Origin: JAXHLG01 sp034522495
GTDB lineage: Bacteria; Patescibacteriota; Minisyncoccia; Moranbacterales; DUUL01
Assembly: GCA_034522495.1 (NCBI GenBank)
Contig: JAXHLG010000002.1
Coordinates: forward strand, 310,001-374,000
Length of the DNA: 64,000 nt
Direction: 5' to 3'
The translations under genes and the position numbers were made by a program. Below the pieces are notes generated by a model, which saw only the letters and a list, made by a program, of their open reading frames with translations, was not told where the DNA came from and searched no databases. Positions within the stretch are counted from its first letter, which is position 1, and each line of letters opens with the position of its first letter. Positions 35,350 through 43,416 of this stretch are shown piece by piece.

Positions 35350-36447
35350 ATGGCGGAAAAAGACTATTATGAAATACTGGGGGTTTCCAAGGAGGCTTCC
35401 CAGGATGAAATCAAAAAAGCTTACCGAAAGATGGCTCACAAATATCACCCCGACAAGAAAGATGGGGATGAGAAAAAATTCAAAGAAGCCAACGAGGCTT
35501 ATCAAGTGCTTTCTGATCCGCAAAAGAGAAAGCAATATGATCAATTCGGCAGCGCCTTTTCTCAAGCCGGCGCCGGAGGAGCCGGAGGCCAAGGAGGATT
35601 TGGAGGATTTGGCGGTTTTCAAGACTTTGACTTCAGCAGCTTCGGCGGCGGCCAAGGCCAAGGAGGTTTTGAGGATATTTTTTCCGATATCTTCGGAGGC
35701 GGCGGCGCTTCGGCGCGGCAGAGAGCCGGCTCGGATGTGGTAGTGGATGTCAAAATCAACTTTGAAGAGATGGCGGGTGGCACGGAAAAAGAAGTGGATC
35801 TATACAAAAAAACCGCCTGTAAAGCCTGCGGGGGAACGGGCGCCAAGGGAGGCGAAACCCAGCAATGCCCCCAGTGCAAAGGAAGCGGGAGAATCAAAAG
35901 AGCCCGACAGACCTTTTTTGGAACTTTTTCCCAGGTTGAAGTTTGCGACCAGTGCATGGGGAAAGGATCCGTGCCCAAGGAAAAGTGCGCTGATTGCGGC
36001 GGCGACGGAGTAGTTCGGGATTACCAAAAAACCAAGATAAACATTCCCGCCGGCATAGAAGATGAGCAAGTTTTGAGAGTTTCCGGTATGGGAGAAGCCT
36101 CGGAGTTCGGCGGCCCGGCCGGCGATCTTTACGTGAGAATCCATGTTCAGGAGCATCCCCGGTTTACCCGGAAAGACAACGATATCTATTCCAAAGAAAA
36201 AATTACCTTTTCCCAAGCGGTGTTGGGTGATAAAATAGAAACGGGAACTATCGACGGCTCTGTCAAACTCAAAATCCCCGCCGGTATTCAGTCGGGCGAT
36301 TTCTTGAAAATAAAAGGCAAGGGAGTCAGAAAATTCGGCAGCGCCGGCCGGGGAGATCATTTTGTGGAAATCAAAGTGGATGTGCCCGCCCGCCCGTCTA
36401 GAAAGCAGAAACAATTAATTGAGGAATTAAAGAAAGAAGGAATGTAA
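35350..36447 (+). CDS. dnaJ: chaperone DnaJ
   Basis: A 365-residue type I Hsp40 co-chaperone that delivers substrates to DnaK and stimulates its ATPase. Residues 1-65 form the J domain with HPD at 33-35. A Gly/Phe-rich linker follows (70-120). Four CxxCxGxG-type zinc motifs (CKACGGTG, CPQCKGSG, CDQCMGKG, CADCGGDG) lie at about 157-220. The C-terminal substrate domain runs to the end. Length is normal. dnaK and grpE are not adjacent. No SD precedes the ATG. Confidence 0.97.
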   Translation: MAEKDYYEILGVSKEASQDEIKKAYRKMAHKYHPDKKDGDEKKFKEANEAYQVLSDPQKRKQYDQFGSAFSQAGAGGAGGQGGFGGFGGFQDFDFSSFGGGQGQGGFEDIFSDIFGGGGASARQRAGSDVVVDVKINFEEMAGGTEKEVDLYKKTACKACGGTGAKGGETQQCPQCKGSGRIKRARQTFFGTFSQVEVCDQCMGKGSVPKEKCADCGGDGVVRDYQKTKINIPAGIEDEQVLRVSGMGEASEFGGPAGDLYVRIHVQEHPRFTRKDNDIYSKEKITFSQAVLGDKIETGTIDGSVKLKIPAGIQSGDFLKIKGKGVRKFGSAGRGDHFVEIKVDVPARPSRKQKQLIEELKKEGM

Positions 36448-36532
36448 GCAAAAAATTCCTAATGTCAAATTCCTAATGTCAAATAAAATTCCCAATGATG
36501 AACTGTTTTTTTAAGTTTATTGTTGGCGTTAC

Positions 36533-36630
36533 TTTATCGTATAGGAATTTCAAAAAATCCTATACACCGCTGATTTCACGCGGATTATCACGCAGATTTA
36601 TGCGGGATGCTAAATGTGCGAAGCTTAATT
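36533..36630. repeat. dispersed repeat R6, copy 2
   Basis: TTTATCGTATAGGAATTTC then CCTATACACCGCTGATTTC, GCAGATTTATGCGGGATGC and GCGAAGCTTAATT; matches 28379-28512. Confidence 0.75.
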
Positions 36631-36631
36631 T

Positions 36632-36712
36632 AACAAGCCTGAAAGGCAAGTGCGCATAAAACCAAGCCTTGCTTTGCTCTCGGCATTGCCAAGGAGTAAT
36701 CGCGTAATTCCT
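36632..36712. repeat. MITE-like element R3, right half only
   Basis: It begins AACAAGCCTGAAAGGCAAGT and ends at GCGTAATTCCT, matching the right halves of 23875-24069 and 37167-37369. It joins directly to an R6 element, which suggests insertion or recombination at that point. Confidence 0.8.
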
Positions 36713-36795
36713 ACAATTAATAAAATCAATTTTTTCAACAATGAAACAATATAACAATGAAACAATGAAACAATGTTAAAATTTAAAACAAAAAC

Positions 36796-37017
36796 TTGCA
36801 AAAAGACGATGAAAAGTTGAAAAAACTTCTTGAGGAAAACCTGAAAGCCACCAAGGAGGTAAGGGAAATGACTCGGTACATCAGAAAATACGTGATTATT
36901 AGTCAAATAATCGGTGTACTGAAAATAATCCTGATTGTGGTTCCCATTGTTTTGGGAATTATTTATCTGCCTCCTATTATAAAGGAATTTGTGGGGCAAT
37001 ACTGCGACTTGATTTAG
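36796..37017 (+). CDS. small coiled-coil plus membrane-helix protein
   Basis: 73 residues from a TTG start. Residues 1-28 form a charged helix (KLKKLLEENLKATKEVREM), and about 34-58 form one membrane helix with a LIVVPIVLGIIYLPP motif. Very similar short proteins recur across CPR genomes as conserved hypotheticals, which is my basis for accepting it. Function unknown. A terminator lies 33 bp after its stop. Confidence 0.7.
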   Translation: MQKDDEKLKKLLEENLKATKEVREMTRYIRKYVIISQIIGVLKIILIVVPIVLGIIYLPPIIKEFVGQYCDLI

Positions 37018-37049
37018 GTGTAGAAACGCAAAAAGATTTTTGGGTAACG

Positions 37050-37080
37050 AAGAAAGCCTTTACTCGGTTTTCTTTTTGGT
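37050..37080 (+). terminator. rho-independent terminator
   Basis: AAGAAAGCC, loop TTTACTC, GGTTTTCTT, then TTTGGTTTA; one wobble in a 9-bp stem. Confidence 0.55.
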
Positions 37081-37166
37081 TTAATATTGTTCATTGGTTG
37101 TAAGCTCGGGAATTATTCACGGCGCTAAGGCAAAATGCAAGCGCGTAATGGCTAAGATGTTAGATT

Positions 37167-37369
37167 TAGAAATTACGCGCTTACCTCTTTATGGCCTAAA
37201 AAAAGAGAGCAAAGCAAGGTTTGGTTTTTGCATTCGCTCGAAAAAATATTTTAGAAGCAAAAAGGGTTTTCTATTAAAAATATCTTAACAAGCCTGAACG
37301 GCAAGTGCGCATAAAACCAAGCCTTGCTTTGCTCTCGGCATTGCCAGAGAGTAATCGTGTAATTTCTAA
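37167..37369. repeat. MITE-like element R3, copy 3
   Basis: Outer ends AGAAATTACGCGCTTACCTC and GAGAGTAATCGTGTAATTTC are inverted. The inner GAGAGCAAAGCAAGG arm is also inverted. It ends 18 bp before the adaptor gene start. Confidence 0.85.
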
Positions 37370-37387
37370 GATTTATAATAAAATTCA

Positions 37388-38611
37388 ATGGAGCATAACA
37401 ATAAAAAGCCTTCAAAAAAGAAGAAAGGCAAGAAATTCTACTTGATTTTGCTGGCTGTTGCCGTTCTGGCTTCTTTGCTGGCCTGGAGATTTATTAGCCA
37501 AAAAGAGCAGATTGCTCAAGAGCAGGAGGAAATACCCTCTATCGTGAAAACGATAAAGGTGGGAAAAGAGAACTTGGATAGCGCTGAAATCGAAAAGACA
37601 GCAAACCTGAAGTCTTCACGCTCGGCTTTGGCTGTGGCTGAATATGCCGGTCGGATAAAAGAAGTAAGAGCAAAAACCGGGGATTATGTAAAAGCCGGCC
37701 AAATTTTAGCGGTCTTTGATCAATCCGGTTCGGCCAACTCGGCCAAATTAAGTTATGAATCAGCCAAGGAGTCCTATGAAATCGCCCAAGACAATTTGGA
37801 AAAAACCGAGGAAGTCGCCGAGGAGAGCCTGGAGTTGGCGGACAGTTCGGTGGACAAGGCCAAGGTGGCATTAAAGCAAGCAAAAAAAACGGGGGATGAA
37901 GATCAAATAGAAATAGCCGAGGAAAACTATGAGGCCGCCAAAGACACGGAGGACAAGACTGAAGCGCAAATGGAAATCCAAGTCAACAACGCCGAACTTC
38001 AGGCAAAGCAGTCCAAGCTGCAACTGGATCAGGCGGAAATTCAATTCAATAAATCTTTTATTAAAGCGCCGGTTTCCGGTTACGTGGTTTCCAGAAGCGT
38101 GGAAAAAAACGACTACTTGAATGCGGGGGGCTCTGTGGCGGAAATTTCCGGATTCGGCTACCTGAAAGCCAAGGTTTATTTGAACCAAAAAGAGTCGGCG
38201 CGGATTCAAGCGGGAGATGAAGTGGGGATAGAAATAGGCTCAGAAGAGAAAAAGGGCTATGTGGAAGCGGTTTCGCCAGTGCCTTCTTCAGGAAACCAAA
38301 GGTATGAAGCAATTATAAGAACGGAAATAGACGCCAAGAAATACGCCAATAGAAATGCGATTATCAAGCTGGAGGCTGGACTGGTTTCCGATGAAGGGTT
38401 TTTTATTCCCATTGACGCGGTTAACATCGGTCAGCAAAGAAAAATAGTTTTTCTGGAGAGAAATGGAGAGGCAATTTCTTCAGAGGTTGAGCTCGGCGAG
38501 GTTGTGGGCGATAAAGTGGAGATTTTAAGCGGAATCGAGGGAGGAGACAATCTTGTCATAGAAGGGAATCGGAATTTGAGGGATGGGGAATTATTGAAGG
38601 TTGAAAATTGA
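37388..38611 (+). CDS. RND/HlyD-type periplasmic adaptor subunit
   Basis: A 407-residue membrane-fusion protein. It has a basic N-terminus, one membrane anchor (about 18-36), a lipoyl half (GRIKEVRAKTGDYVKAGQILAVFD), a long coiled-coil hairpin (about 120-220), the second lipoyl half (FIKAPVSGYVVSRSVEKNDYL) and a beta-barrel domain. It should link the RND pump encoded next to outer layers of the envelope. No TolC-like channel is near, as expected for a cell without a typical outer membrane. An R3 element forms its leader. Confidence 0.88.
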   Translation: MEHNNKKPSKKKKGKKFYLILLAVAVLASLLAWRFISQKEQIAQEQEEIPSIVKTIKVGKENLDSAEIEKTANLKSSRSALAVAEYAGRIKEVRAKTGDYVKAGQILAVFDQSGSANSAKLSYESAKESYEIAQDNLEKTEEVAEESLELADSSVDKAKVALKQAKKTGDEDQIEIAEENYEAAKDTEDKTEAQMEIQVNNAELQAKQSKLQLDQAEIQFNKSFIKAPVSGYVVSRSVEKNDYLNAGGSVAEISGFGYLKAKVYLNQKESARIQAGDEVGIEIGSEEKKGYVEAVSPVPSSGNQRYEAIIRTEIDAKKYANRNAIIKLEAGLVSDEGFFIPIDAVNIGQQRKIVFLERNGEAISSEVELGEVVGDKVEILSGIEGGDNLVIEGNRNLRDGELLKVEN

Positions 38612-38944
38612 TTATTCTATTATTCCATTGTTCCATTGCTCTATTGCCAAGATGGATTTAAGATTTACGACTTGCCGCTTCACGGTGAAGTCGCAGGCGA
38701 TTTATGATTTAAAATAGAAATTAGAAAATTATAGAAAGTAAGATACAAGGACACAAGATACAAGGATACAAACAAATTCAAAATTCAAAATTCAAACTGT
38801 TTGTTTTTTATAATTTGATAAATTGTTTCTTGTTTGGTGCTTGTTTCTTGTATCCTTGTTTCCTTAATTCAATCGACAAATCAAAATTTAAAGGACTTAG
38901 GACTTTACGAGCTTCAAGAAATTTACATATTTTAATGATAATCA
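38612..38944. other. spacer with R1 repeat
   Basis: A CCGCTTCACGGTGAAGTCG hairpin (about 38669-38690) lies near an R1 copy (38740-38872, ACAAGGACACAAGATACAAG mirrored by CTTGTTTCTTGTATCCTTG). No gene seen. Confidence 0.7.
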
Positions 38945-41900
38945 ATGAAAAATTTTCAGCGGGATCAACAGCAAACCAAATTGGAAAAAATCAGGGAAGA
39001 TGTGGATAATTTCAAGGATTCGCCTTGGGTTTTTTTGATACGCAGGAACAAGCTGACTTATTTGATAATATTTTTCTTGCTTATCTTCGGCGTTTCCACT
39101 ATCAGAAATTTGCCCCGGGAACTGCAGCCGGAAGTGGAAATTCCCGTCGCCGTGGTTTCCACCGCTTATCCGGGAGCTTCTCCGGTAGATGTAGAAGAGC
39201 AGGTAACCAAGAAAATCGAAGAAAGGGTGGCCGATCTGGAAGGCTTGAAAAATCTGGATTCCACTTCTTCCTTGGGCTTTTCCACTATAGTGGCCGAATT
39301 TGAAGCAAATCAGGACATTGATGAAGCGGTGGAAGATTTGGAGGACGAGGTTGCCAGCGCCAAAACAGAATTGCCGGAAGACGCTTCGGATCCCAATGTT
39401 ATGGAAATAAGCCTGAGCGACCAGCCTATTTTTATCGCGGCTTTGTCAGGAGAGAATTATGACCCGGCGCGGCTGAAAAAATTTGCCGAAGACATCAAAG
39501 GAGACTTGTCCGGGATTCCTTTTGTTTCAGAAGTAAAGGTGGCCGGAGGCGCCGAGAGGGTGGCTCGGGTTGACATTGATAGAGACAAGCTGGCCGGCAA
39601 AAACCTGTCTTTTGATGAAGTGGTCAGGACTATTAATTCTCAGAACATCAATTTTCCCCTGGGATCGGTGGAAGTCGGCGATTATAACTATACCGCCAGA
39701 GTTTCGGGAAAATTCGAAAACGTTCAAGAGATCGGCCTTCTTCAAGTAGGCAGTAGTAATGGCAAGCCGATTTTGCTGGAAGATGTGGCTCAGGTCAAAG
39801 AAGGCTTTAAGGAGAAAACTTCCGATTCCCGCTTGTCCGTGAACGGCCAGCCGCCGGAGCAAGCTGTTTCCATTCAAGTTTTTAAAAAAACCGGCGGAGA
39901 TATTACCGCGGTAGCCGCCGAGGCGAGGAAGAGGCTGGAAGACGCCCGCGGGAAGGCCTACCCGGAAGACGTTAAAGTGGAAGTTACCTCCGATTTTTCC
40001 AAATATATTTCCGAAAGCATCAACACCCTTTCCATTAACGGCCTGCAAACCGTTTTCATTATTTTGATACTGCTTTTTATATTTCTGGGGTGGAAAGAAG
40101 CTCTTATTGCCGGTCTTTCCGTGCCTTTTTCTTTCTTCATTTCTTTTATCATAATGTCCCTGATAGGGGAGAGCTTGAATTTTCTTTCTTTATTTTCCCT
40201 GGTCCTGGCCCTGGGGTTGCTGGTTGATTCGGCGATTGTGATTGTGGAGGGAATGTACAGCCGGGTTTCCAACTATGCGGTAACCGGTTTTGAAGCGGCT
40301 GTTTCCACCATAAAAGAATACGCCCCGCCTCTCTTGGCGGGAATGCTTACTACCGTGGCGGCCTTTCTTCCCCTGATGTTTGTGGAAGGCATCATCGGGG
40401 AGTTTATTAAAACCATTCCCACCGTAGTAAACACTACCTTGATAGCGGCTCTGTTCGTGGCCTTGACCATTGTTCCGGCAGTGGGAATTTTGTTTATAAA
40501 TCCTTATAAAAAAAGAGAAGAAGAGGCGCGCGGCAATGGCGGGAAGATAAAAAAGGCTTACAAAAAGCTGTCCGGCAAGTGCAAGTCGAAGGCGCGATCA
40601 GAGCGGTGGGCTACTCGAGTGTTTGACAGGGCGGCTTGCCGTTATAGAGAAATTTTGCCGGGTATTTTGGAAAACAATAAAAAAAGGCGACTGCTTATAG
40701 CTTTGGTCTGGCTGTTGTTTTTTGCCAGCCTCTCTCTTCCCTTGACGGGAGTTTTGAAGATCAAATCCTTTGGCGAGACGGATGGAGAATATTTTTATGT
40801 TAATTTGAATATGCCCAGTGGAACAGTAATGGAAGAAACCGACAAAGAAGTTAAAAAGATAGAGGAGGTGCTGCTGGGAGAGTCGGAGGTGATAAATTTT
40901 GTTTCTACGGTGGGATCCACTTTTCAAGCTACGGCGGGAAATTTCGGTTCTTCCAGCGGTCACAAGGCTTCCGTGCAGGCCAACTTAACGGAAAAAGAAA
41001 ACAGGGATAAGAAAAGCGGGGAAATTGTTTCTCAAATCAGAAAAAAAATTGAGAAAAAAGTCACCCGCGGAGATATCTCTATCGTGGAAGAACAATCCGG
41101 CCCCCCTACCGGCGAAGCCATCTCGCTCAGGGTGGTGGGTGAAGACTTGAACACCCTGGAAACATTGGCAGAAGATATAAAAAGCAAACTGGGAGAAATT
41201 CCGACGGTGGTCAATGAAGACACTTCCGTGGAAAATTCTCCCGGAGAATTCGTGTTTGTTCCCAACAAGGATTTAATGGCTCAAAAAGGTTTAAACGTTG
41301 CCTCCGTGTCTTCCGGGTTGAGGGGAGGGATCACCAGAGACGAGAGCATTGAAATCACCAAAAACGGGGAGGATTTAACATTAAGTATTGGATACAAGGA
41401 GAAGACAATCAATTCTCCCAATGATCTGGAAAATACTTTAATCAAGACTCCCGCCGGAGAAAAAGTTCCGGTATCCGCCCTTGGCGAGGTTAAAATTCAA
41501 GCTTCCCCGGCTAGCATTACCAGAAAAGACGAAGAGAGAGTGGTGTCTGTTACTGCCGGAACGGAAGGCGGAAACCCGACCGAGATAACCGGGAAGCTTC
41601 AAGAAAAAATAAAAGAAATGAATATTCCGGCCGGTTACAGGGTGGATTTCGGCGGAGAACAAGAGGAGCTGGCGGGAACTTTCCAAGATATGTTTGTCAA
41701 AATGATTATCGGCATTATCTTAATCTTGTTTATCTTAATCGCCTTGTTTAATTCTTTCAAGCAGGTTTTGTTAATTTTGGTCACTATTCCCTTGGCGATG
41801 ACCGGAGTATTTTTCGGCATGGCCGCCACCAATTTGGTTTTGGATATTCCGGCTTTCGTGGGAATAGTTTCCCTGGTCGGCATTGTGGTCAATAATGCTA

Positions 41901-42166
41901 TTATTTTGATTGATCAAATTAATCGAGAACTTTCCGGCGGCAGGAGGCTGATCAACGCGGTTAAAGAAGGCGGATTTGTCCGTTTGAGGCCGATAATTTT
42001 GACCACTATTACTACTGTTTTCGGATTATTGCCCCTCTCCATTACTCAGCCGGACTGGAGGAATATGGGATTTGCCATTATTTTCGGGCTTACTTTTTCG
42101 GCGTTTCTGACACTGTTTATCGTCCCGGCCACCTTTGTCAGTTTTTATCGAAAAAAGATAGATTAA
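38945..42166 (+). CDS. RND-family efflux transporter (AcrB/MMPL-type inner-membrane pump)
   Basis: 1073 residues with the AcrB layout: TM1 near 45-62, a large porter domain (PYPGASPVDVEEQVTKKIEE-like start), TM2-6, a second porter domain and TM8-12. Helix 4 carries ALGLLVDSAIVIVEG: the first proton-relay Asp is kept and the second is Ser, as in some RND subfamilies. Later TM10-11 carries NNAIILIDQINRE. It probably exports hydrophobic compounds, using the proton gradient. The adaptor gene lies 333 bp upstream on the same strand, with an R1 hairpin between them. Confidence 0.92.
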   Translation: MKNFQRDQQQTKLEKIREDVDNFKDSPWVFLIRRNKLTYLIIFFLLIFGVSTIRNLPRELQPEVEIPVAVVSTAYPGASPVDVEEQVTKKIEERVADLEGLKNLDSTSSLGFSTIVAEFEANQDIDEAVEDLEDEVASAKTELPEDASDPNVMEISLSDQPIFIAALSGENYDPARLKKFAEDIKGDLSGIPFVSEVKVAGGAERVARVDIDRDKLAGKNLSFDEVVRTINSQNINFPLGSVEVGDYNYTARVSGKFENVQEIGLLQVGSSNGKPILLEDVAQVKEGFKEKTSDSRLSVNGQPPEQAVSIQVFKKTGGDITAVAAEARKRLEDARGKAYPEDVKVEVTSDFSKYISESINTLSINGLQTVFIILILLFIFLGWKEALIAGLSVPFSFFISFIIMSLIGESLNFLSLFSLVLALGLLVDSAIVIVEGMYSRVSNYAVTGFEAAVSTIKEYAPPLLAGMLTTVAAFLPLMFVEGIIGEFIKTIPTVVNTTLIAALFVALTIVPAVGILFINPYKKREEEARGNGGKIKKAYKKLSGKCKSKARSERWATRVFDRAACRYREILPGILENNKKRRLLIALVWLLFFASLSLPLTGVLKIKSFGETDGEYFYVNLNMPSGTVMEETDKEVKKIEEVLLGESEVINFVSTVGSTFQATAGNFGSSSGHKASVQANLTEKENRDKKSGEIVSQIRKKIEKKVTRGDISIVEEQSGPPTGEAISLRVVGEDLNTLETLAEDIKSKLGEIPTVVNEDTSVENSPGEFVFVPNKDLMAQKGLNVASVSSGLRGGITRDESIEITKNGEDLTLSIGYKEKTINSPNDLENTLIKTPAGEKVPVSALGEVKIQASPASITRKDEERVVSVTAGTEGGNPTEITGKLQEKIKEMNIPAGYRVDFGGEQEELAGTFQDMFVKMIIGIILILFILIALFNSFKQVLLILVTIPLAMTGVFFGMAATNLVLDIPAFVGIVSLVGIVVNNAIILIDQINRELSGGRRLINAVKEGGFVRLRPIILTTITTVFGLLPLSITQPDWRNMGFAIIFGLTFSAFLTLFIVPATFVSFYRKKID

Positions 42167-42220
42167 GGAGTCTGGAGTTAATTTTAAAAAGTTCTTTAAC
42201 ATAAAAGAGAGGTAGTCTCT

Positions 42221-42370
42221 ATGCAAAAAAAAGATATAGTCAAAGCATCTGAGTGCCGAATTCTTTATTGGAGTGACTTCCATTGGCGGGGCCTTGAAAT
42301 GCGTAAATTATTTTATATTGTAGGGAAGAGCTGTTATAGCATGGGAGTTATAAGATTTTTGGCGTTGTGA
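42221..42370 (+). CDS. candidate 49-residue ORF with SD
   Basis: It begins MQKKDIVKASECRILYW and ends SMGVIRFLAL. GAGAGGT lies 7 nt before the ATG, and the same bases form an AGAGA-GGTAG-TCTCT hairpin that could hide the SD. The next gene's SD begins 13 nt after its stop. No family recognised. It could be a leader peptide for that gene. Confidence 0.35.
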   Translation: MQKKDIVKASECRILYWSDFHWRGLEMRKLFYIVGKSCYSMGVIRFLAL

Positions 42371-42394
42371 AATATAGCAGAAAGGAGGGAGTTT

Positions 42395-43075
42395 ATGTTC
42401 ATGGGAGCGAATCAAGAAACGGCAGGAATGCTAAAAAGGACTTTGGAGCTTTCCGGGCTTCAAAACATTTCGGTTTTTCCATTTCAAAAAGGCGGTGGAT
42501 ATCTTATCTCCAAGGAGAGAAGAGATTTTCTTTTTTATCTCAATTCCGAGGAAAGAAGAGTAGTGCTTCAATCCTTGAAATTTGACAAGGAATGCAAGGA
42601 GGCGGTTAGCCGCTTGATGAAAGGCAAGCCTTGTTATTACTATTTTCATGGCAATCATTCTTGGGAGTGGAAAGCAAGGGGCCTTTCTTCTTGGAAGCAA
42701 GACGAAAGGTTGGCGACGATTTTCCGTATCGCAGGAGTGAGAAAAAAATTCTCAGTGAAGATAGGCAAGGAGCCCGGCTTTTTTTCGGGAAACATTGGCG
42801 GGAACGCCTTTATGGGACAATGGCTTATCTCCGCCGGATACTTTTTTATTGCCATGGAAGAGATAGATGAATCTTTCCTGAAAGCGATCGATAAGATTAT
42901 GGGAGTTCAGCCCTTGGCTCGATATAGGCAGTGCTTGCCTATAAATGGAGGAGAGATTGCAGAGTTCTTTGTTTGGGACAATATCAACTCCAAGTGCAAT
43001 GCTGCCAAGCTTAGAGAGAAAGAGTTAAGTGGGGATGTTTTTCAATTGAAATTTTATCCGCTTATTGTTGATTAA
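42395..43075 (+). CDS. uncharacterised cytoplasmic protein with strong SD
   Basis: 226 residues, no signal or membrane segment. Recognisable traits are only compositional: aromatic-rich stretches (CYYYFHGNHSWEWKARGL), a Gly-rich middle (FFSGNIGGNAFMGQWLISAGY) and several cysteines. I do not recognise a family. AAAGGAGGGA sits 5-6 nt before the ATG, unlike the SD-less housekeeping genes around it, which suggests acquisition from elsewhere. It ends at a bidirectional terminator shared with a convergent gene later split by the transposon. Confidence 0.7.
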   Translation: MFMGANQETAGMLKRTLELSGLQNISVFPFQKGGGYLISKERRDFLFYLNSEERRVVLQSLKFDKECKEAVSRLMKGKPCYYYFHGNHSWEWKARGLSSWKQDERLATIFRIAGVRKKFSVKIGKEPGFFSGNIGGNAFMGQWLISAGYFFIAMEEIDESFLKAIDKIMGVQPLARYRQCLPINGGEIAEFFVWDNINSKCNAAKLREKELSGDVFQLKFYPLIVD

Positions 43076-43081
43076 AAAAAT

Positions 43082-43118
43082 AGACCCCTCGGATTGATTC
43101 AATCCAAGGGGTCTTTGT
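43082..43118. terminator. bidirectional rho-independent terminator
   Basis: AGACCCCT-C-GGATTGA pairs with TTCAATCC-A-AGGGGTCT (43082-43114), with T-rich tails on both strands. Before the transposon inserted it separated two convergent genes. Confidence 0.85.
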
Positions 43119-43132
43119 TTCTTCTAATAAGG

Positions 43133-43255
43133 TTATTGCCAACGGGCTACAAAAACCCGTTCGCCTAATTGCCCTTCGACTTGGCGGGAGACCGGGTCTT
43201 TGTTCATAAAGATCCGGAAAATATCCAGTAATTCATTGCTTTCTTCAAAGCTTAG
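43133..43255 (-). pseudogene. 3' fragment of the minus-strand gene split by the transposon
   Basis: Encodes LSFEESNELLDIFRIF, continuing through EGQLGERVFVARWQ to TAA at 43133. The first two codons overlap the CTTAG target duplication. Joined to the 5' fragment (52586-53079) it restores one frame of about 203 codons. Confidence 0.85.
43251..43255. repeat. target-site duplication CTTAG, left
   Basis: The identical CTTAG at 52586-52590 abuts the right end of the composite transposon. Confidence 0.85.
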
Positions 43256-43291
43256 GGGCTAGGTTTGAAATAAAAGCGTACCCCCCTAGCC

Positions 43292-43320
43292 TTGATTTTT
43301 CAGGGTACTGATATTACACT
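43292..43320 (+). promoter_or_regulatory. transposase promoter
   Basis: TTGATT (43292-43297), 17-bp spacer, TACACT (43315-43320). The -10 overlaps the left arm of the inverted repeat GTACTGATATTACA (43305-43318) / TGTAATTTCAGTAC (43358-43371), a possible operator or anti-read-through hairpin. The same is present in copy 2 at 51285-51313. Confidence 0.5.
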
Positions 43321-43416
43321 AATCGGATTCGCTATGAATCTATTTTTAAGCAATTAATGTAATTTCAGTACTATGAAAAAGAATGAGGCTAAAAAAAATT
43401 TCAGCAAGCCCATAAG

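Larger units (their letters stand above)
36448..36795. other. spacer with R6 and half R3 elements
   Basis: No gene seen. It contains AATGTCAAATTCC words, R6 copy 2, the half copy of R3 and AACAATGAAAC words. Confidence 0.7.

Noticed and set aside
37094..37288. An open frame before the RND adaptor gene
   Set aside because: It lies across the R3 inverted-repeat element and has no protein-like pattern.
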